A DNA stretch of 18,623 nt from the NCBI GenBank assembly GCA_003165455.1, contig PLUJ01000279.1, forward strand, positions 20,141-38,763, given 5' to 3'. The first letter of the stretch is position 1, and every line of letters starts with the position of its first letter. Positions 15,616 through 18,623 of this stretch are shown in pieces. The notes below the pieces were generated by a model. It searched no databases, was not told where the DNA came from, and was given only the letters and a program-made list of their open reading frames with translations. The translations under genes were made by a program, and so were the position numbers. The DNA comes from Acidobacteriaceae bacterium. GTDB lineage: Bacteria > Acidobacteriota > Terriglobia > Terriglobales > Acidobacteriaceae.

Positions 15616-15620
15616 GGAGG
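15616..15620 (+). promoter_or_regulatory. Ribosome-binding site that questions the first ATG at 15622
   Basis: GGAGG is only 1 nt before the ATG at 15622, too close for normal initiation. It is 4 nt before the next ATG (15625) and 7 nt before the GTG at 15628, in the same frame. The latter two are therefore better start candidates. Confidence 0.6.
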
Positions 15621-15621
15621 C

Positions 15622-16170
15622 ATGATGGTGAGTCAGCCAGGCGCGACAAAAACATTTTCGGAGACTGACACCACCCATGTGCAGGAGGTTGTTAGGCAAG
15701 CTCAGGCGGAGTTGCAGCAGTTGTTACGACAACGCGCCGAGATTGTGCGAAGAATTGGTACTGTGAAACAAACTTTAATAGGACTGGCCAAGCTGTTTGG
15801 CGCGAACGTATTCAACGATGAACTTCTGGAACTTGTCGACCGCAAGCCCAGCAGTCGACAATCCGGTTTCACCAACCTCTGCCGGAAGAGTTTGATGACT
15901 GCCAACCGCGCTCTAAGTTCACGCGAAGTGCGCGAGTGGATGACGAGAGAGGCTCCGCTCGTGTTGCAGCGGCATAAGGATCCCACAGCCTCGATCACGA
16001 CGGTGCTGAATCGCCTGGTCGCCTACGGGGAGGCAGAGGCATTGAGGTTGGACACTGGCCATCGCGCTTGGCGGTGGCTTTCGGACCTCGACCCTGGCGA
16101 GCCGGAAAATCGGCATCTCTCCATTATTGATCCTGTGGCAGCAGCATCCCCTTCTCGAGATGTCGCGTAA
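15622..16170 (+). CDS. Coiled-coil and winged-helix protein, function unknown
   Basis: Its 182 residues show two parts. Residues 18-56 form a predicted amphipathic coiled coil (VQEVVRQAQAELQQLLRQRA), and 84-154 look like a winged helix: SLMTANRALSSREVREWM, then ITTVLNRLVAYGEAEAL and the wing ending in HRAWRWL. This arrangement resembles small winged-helix proteins that I associate with acidobacterial genomes, with the coiled coil for dimerisation and the winged helix for DNA or protein contact. No catalytic motif is visible. The strong GGAGG suggests good expression, and the true start may be 15625 or 15628. The last 47 bp overlap the 3' end of the ABC ATPase gene on the other strand. It is divergent from the histidine kinase gene, whose control region it shares. 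Confidence 0.72.
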   Translation: MMVSQPGATKTFSETDTTHVQEVVRQAQAELQQLLRQRAEIVRRIGTVKQTLIGLAKLFGANVFNDELLELVDRKPSSRQSGFTNLCRKSLMTANRALSSREVREWMTREAPLVLQRHKDPTASITTVLNRLVAYGEAEALRLDTGHRAWRWLSDLDPGEPENRHLSIIDPVAAASPSRDVA

Positions 16171-16840
16171 CGTGCGCGTAGGAAGCTGCATGCGGATCAT
16201 GCGTAACCATCACAATCGTCTTTTTGAAATCCTGATTGAGCCGCTTTAGAATTTCTAAGACTTCCGTGGCGGAGTTGCTATCCAGATCGCCCGTAGGCTC
16301 ATCCGCCAACAATAAAGTCGGATCGCTCACAATGGCTCGCGCAATGGCGACTCTCTGTTCTTGACCACCTGAGAGCTGCTTCGGAAGGTGATTCACGCGA
16401 TCTTCCAAGCCCACCAGTTTCAGCGCAGTCATCACATGATCCCTCCGCTGCTTGGGATTGAGCTTGGTTAACAGTAACGGCAGCTCAACGTTTTCAAACG
16501 CCGTCAAGACCGGGATCAAATTAAACGTCTGGAACACATAGCCAATATGTTCATTGCGCCAATGCGCCGCCTGAGAATCGTTGAAACGGAAAATATTCTG
16601 GTTCTGAACCAGCAGTTCGCCTTGGGTAGGCTTGTCAATGGCTGCAATCATATTCAGCAGCGTGGTCTTGCCCGAGCCGGAAGGTCCCATCAATGCTAGA
16701 AACTCTCCCGTCGCAATATCAATGGAAACATCGTCGAGCGCCTTCACTTCAAACGCATCGCGCTTGAAAATCTTGCTCACATTTCGGGCTTGGACCACCT
16801 TCGTCCCGGTTGCGACATTGACTTCGGCAACTGTGCTCAT
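16124..16840 (-). CDS. ABC transporter ATPase, MacB/LolD/DevA type
   Basis: This is the cytosolic ATPase of the tripartite exporter encoded by the genes upstream. Its 238 residues have every motif: Walker A GPSGSGKT (52-59), Q-loop in YVFQTFNLIP, signature LSGGQEQR (156-163), Walker B LLLADEPTGDLDS (177-188) and His214 in MVTHD. ENVELPLLL is typical of the MacB/LolD branch. It starts 4 nt after the membrane-fusion gene's stop, with AAGGG 8 nt before the ATG. The C-terminus, HLEKGMLLPQDQ, overlaps the tail of the winged-helix gene by 47 bp. It might also serve the orphan permeases at 9610-12129, since they share the permease coupling loop, but that is only inference. Confidence 0.96.
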   Translation of the reverse strand: MSTVAEVNVATGTKVVQARNVSKIFKRDAFEVKALDDVSIDIATGEFLALMGPSGSGKTTLLNMIAAIDKPTQGELLVQNQNIFRFNDSQAAHWRNEHIGYVFQTFNLIPVLTAFENVELPLLLTKLNPKQRRDHVMTALKLVGLEDRVNHLPKQLSGGQEQRVAIARAIVSDPTLLLADEPTGDLDSNSATEVLEILKRLNQDFKKTIVMVTHDPHAASYAHVTRHLEKGMLLPQDQ

Positions 16841-16844
16841 AAAA

Positions 16845-18206
16845 TTATCCCTTCACCTTGACTGAGTCTCCATCTTTTAAATCCTGCGGCCCCTTGGTAA
16901 TTACGCTCTCGCCGCCCACCAATCCATCTACCAGAAATCCGTCACTGCGCTGGCTCAGGACATGAACCTCGCGCATTCGCGCCTTGCCGTTGAACGCTAG
17001 AAAAATGATCTTCTTCCCATCCTGATCGTGAATCGCAGTGGCCGGCACAAAAGCCCCAGCCGGCTGCTTGCTCGCCGCGCTTGGCGTATCGGCGAGGAAC
17101 TTTACCGTCGCGTTCATCTCCGGCCGCAAATATTCGTCCGGATTCAGCACCTGCACCTTCACTTGCACCGTGGCCTTCTGCCGATTCGCCTCAGGAGAGA
17201 TTTGCGCAATCTCGCCGTTGTATTTGCGGTCGGGATACGCGTCCACGGTCACAATACCCTTCTGCTTCGGGCCCAGGCGGGCAAAATCGGATTGCGCAAT
17301 ATCGAGCTCCACCTGAATATCGTTCAGATCTGCCAGCGATACCACCGATCCCTGTGGACCGCCGGCCGCCGCGCTGGCAAACTGCGCCGTGATCAGTTCT
17401 CCTTTTTCCGCCGTGCGGTCAAGAATCGTACCCGTGACCGGCGCGCGAATCACCGTCGCATCGAGTTGTGATTTCGCGTAATCCGCAAGTCCTTGCGCCT
17501 GCGCCACCGACCCGCGCGCCCGCGCAATTTCTTCAGCTCGTGGTCCAATCTTCATCAACTGAAAGGCTCTTTCCAGGGAATTCACTTTTTGCTGATCGGA
17601 GTCGAATCTCGCCGTCGCATCGTCCAGCGCCTGCCGCGAAACCACCCCTCCCGCGGAAAGCTCCTTGGTGCGACCCAGGGTGAGCTTGTCATTCACCAGT
17701 GTGGCGCGGGCCTCATCAAGATTGTGCTGTGCCTCTTGAATTTCCTCCGGCCGCGATCCATGTTCAAGTTCCTCTAGGTAGGCTCTCGCATTCTCCAGCG
17801 CGCCCTTCGCCTGCTCGTAGGACGCGCGAAACTCTTCGTCCTCCAACCTCACCAGCACTTGCCCTTCTTTTACTTTGTCGCCTTTTTCCACACCAATCCA
17901 CGCCAGCCGCCCAGTCACCTTCGAGTTCACATTAATCGTGTGATGTGCCACGATGTAGCCGGTTGCCGATAGAACCGTTCCGCCTATGTCGCTGCTCTCA
18001 GCCGAAGCTCGCGTCACTTCAACTTCCGGCACGTCCCGCGCAAGCAGCCGGTAAGAGAGCGCTCCCAACCCCAGCACGGCCACCACCACAATTCCAATCA
18101 CAATGTAACGGCGAGCCCAGGCCGAAGGCTCTTCGCCGCCCGCCCCGCGTTCTGAGCGATCGATCCGCAAGCTCTGTAAGTCTTCGTGTTTCGAGTCAAT
18201 CGGCAT
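16845..18206 (-). CDS. Membrane-fusion protein (HlyD/MacA/DevB type) of an ABC exporter
   Basis: This periplasmic adaptor links the inner-membrane permease to an outer-membrane channel. Its 453 residues comprise a short charged cytoplasmic start, one anchoring membrane helix (33-56, YIVIGIVVVAVLGLGALSYR), a lipoyl-like half (about 85-122, NVNSKVTGRLAWIGVEKGDKV), a coiled-coil hairpin of about 125-250, the second lipoyl half with VIRAPVTGTILDR (252-264), then beta-barrel and membrane-proximal domains. The hairpin carries two similar turns, GSRPEEIQEA and GPRAEEIARA, as in other members of the family. The start is ATG 18206, 51 nt after the permease stop, without a strong ribosome-binding site. 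Between permease and ATPase genes it makes a DevC-DevB-DevA-like order. Substrate unknown. The outer-membrane channel gene is not in the window. Confidence 0.94.
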   Translation of the reverse strand: MPIDSKHEDLQSLRIDRSERGAGGEEPSAWARRYIVIGIVVVAVLGLGALSYRLLARDVPEVEVTRASAESSDIGGTVLSATGYIVAHHTINVNSKVTGRLAWIGVEKGDKVKEGQVLVRLEDEEFRASYEQAKGALENARAYLEELEHGSRPEEIQEAQHNLDEARATLVNDKLTLGRTKELSAGGVVSRQALDDATARFDSDQQKVNSLERAFQLMKIGPRAEEIARARGSVAQAQGLADYAKSQLDATVIRAPVTGTILDRTAEKGELITAQFASAAAGGPQGSVVSLADLNDIQVELDIAQSDFARLGPKQKGIVTVDAYPDRKYNGEIAQISPEANRQKATVQVKVQVLNPDEYLRPEMNATVKFLADTPSAASKQPAGAFVPATAIHDQDGKKIIFLAFNGKARMREVHVLSQRSDGFLVDGLVGGESVITKGPQDLKDGDSVKVKG

Positions 18207-18257
18207 AAGCTAAATTGCTATACGTTCCACAAGATAATCTAGTTCGAATATCTCAAT

Positions 18258-18623
18258 TCACCCGCGCAACGCCGTCAGAATATTCTGCCGCGCCGCATGC
18301 CACGCCGGAAATAATCCGCCGAACAGTCCCATCGCCAGCGCAAACAAAATCGCGTAACCGGCAACTAGCGGTGTGATCTGCAAGCTAAACACTACTTCAC
18401 TAAAAGTAACCGCATTGGAGGTTCCAGTCTGCAATCCGTTGAACGGCAGCATCAGCAGAATTCCAACCACCGCGCCCAGCAGCGCCAGCAATAACGATTC
18501 CAGCACAAACGACGTCAAGATCGCGGGCCTTGAAAATCCCAGCACCCGCAGCGTTGCGATCTCGCGCCCGCGGTACGACACCGCCGCATACATCGTATTC
18601 ATCGCCGCGAAACTCGATCCGAT
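18258..18623 (-). CDS. ABC exporter permease (FtsX/DevC type), N-terminal part outside the window
   Basis: Only the last 121 codons are visible. The frame is open to base 18623, reading IGSSFAAMNTMYAAVSYRGR and then EIATLRVLGFSR, the standard coupling loop of MacB-family permeases, so the Met at 18602 is internal and the true start lies beyond the window. Two or three membrane helices follow (SFVLESLLLALLGAVVGILL, ITPLVAGYAILFALAMGLFG), and FPAWHAARQNILTALRG closes the protein. It is the first visible gene of the permease, fusion-protein, ATPase operon. Its periplasmic domain is not seen, so MacB and DevC types cannot be told apart beyond the operon order. Confidence 0.93.
   Translation of the reverse strand: MGSSFAAMNTMYAAVSYRGREIATLRVLGFSRPAILTSFVLESLLLALLGAVVGILLMLPFNGLQTGTSNAVTFSEVVFSLQITPLVAGYAILFALAMGLFGGLFPAWHAARQNILTALRG

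Overview
The window looks like chromosomal DNA of a Gram-negative soil-type bacterium, most probably an acidobacterium (Terriglobales/Koribacter-like). This is inferred from the mix of genes: MacB-like permeases, an HpnI-type hopanoid glycosyltransferase, a secreted GH3 glycosidase and a hybrid histidine kinase. No 16S or other marker in the window proves it. I saw no insertion sequence, phage gene, CRISPR array or tRNA.

Layout. 1-2285 (+): the 3' part of glyA, then a GT4 glycosyltransferase. 2361-8053 (-): read in transcription order, a secreted GH3 beta-glucosidase-like enzyme, then 7 nt later a 1044-residue three-domain protein (hydroxylysine-kinase-like, M23 metallopeptidase, PLP ammonio-phospholyase), then a 57-residue basic protein. 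8169-8602 (-): RNase P RNA (rnpB), recognised by its conserved ends and a 12-bp P1 stem, with a perfect TATAAT in front. 8652-9477 (-): a toxin-antitoxin pair (ribbon-helix-helix/DUF433-type antitoxin, DUF5615 PIN-like toxin). The toxin gene carries a C-terminal frameshift. 9610-13320 (+): two tandem MacB-type permeases without a neighbouring ATPase, then an HpnI-like GT2 glycosyltransferase. 13425-15407 (-): a hybrid histidine kinase whose N-terminal receiver has Glu in place of the phospho-Asp. 15622-16170 (+): a coiled-coil/winged-helix protein of unknown role. 16124-18623 (-): an ABC export operon, permease (cut by the window edge), membrane-fusion protein, ATPase. The ATPase gene overlaps the winged-helix gene tail-to-tail by 47 bp.

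How the genes may work together. The minus-strand block 8053-2686 couples a periplasmic glycosidase to an unusual fusion that looks able to phosphorylate an amino alcohol and then remove phosphate and ammonia from it, with a peptidase domain between the two. The 18623-16124 block is a self-contained tripartite exporter. The two permeases at 9610-12129 must recruit an ATPase from elsewhere. The most notable items are the kinase-M23-phospholyase fusion, the frameshifted toxin whose ancestral reading frame is still readable, the phosphomimetic receiver, and three candidate operators in intergenic DNA.
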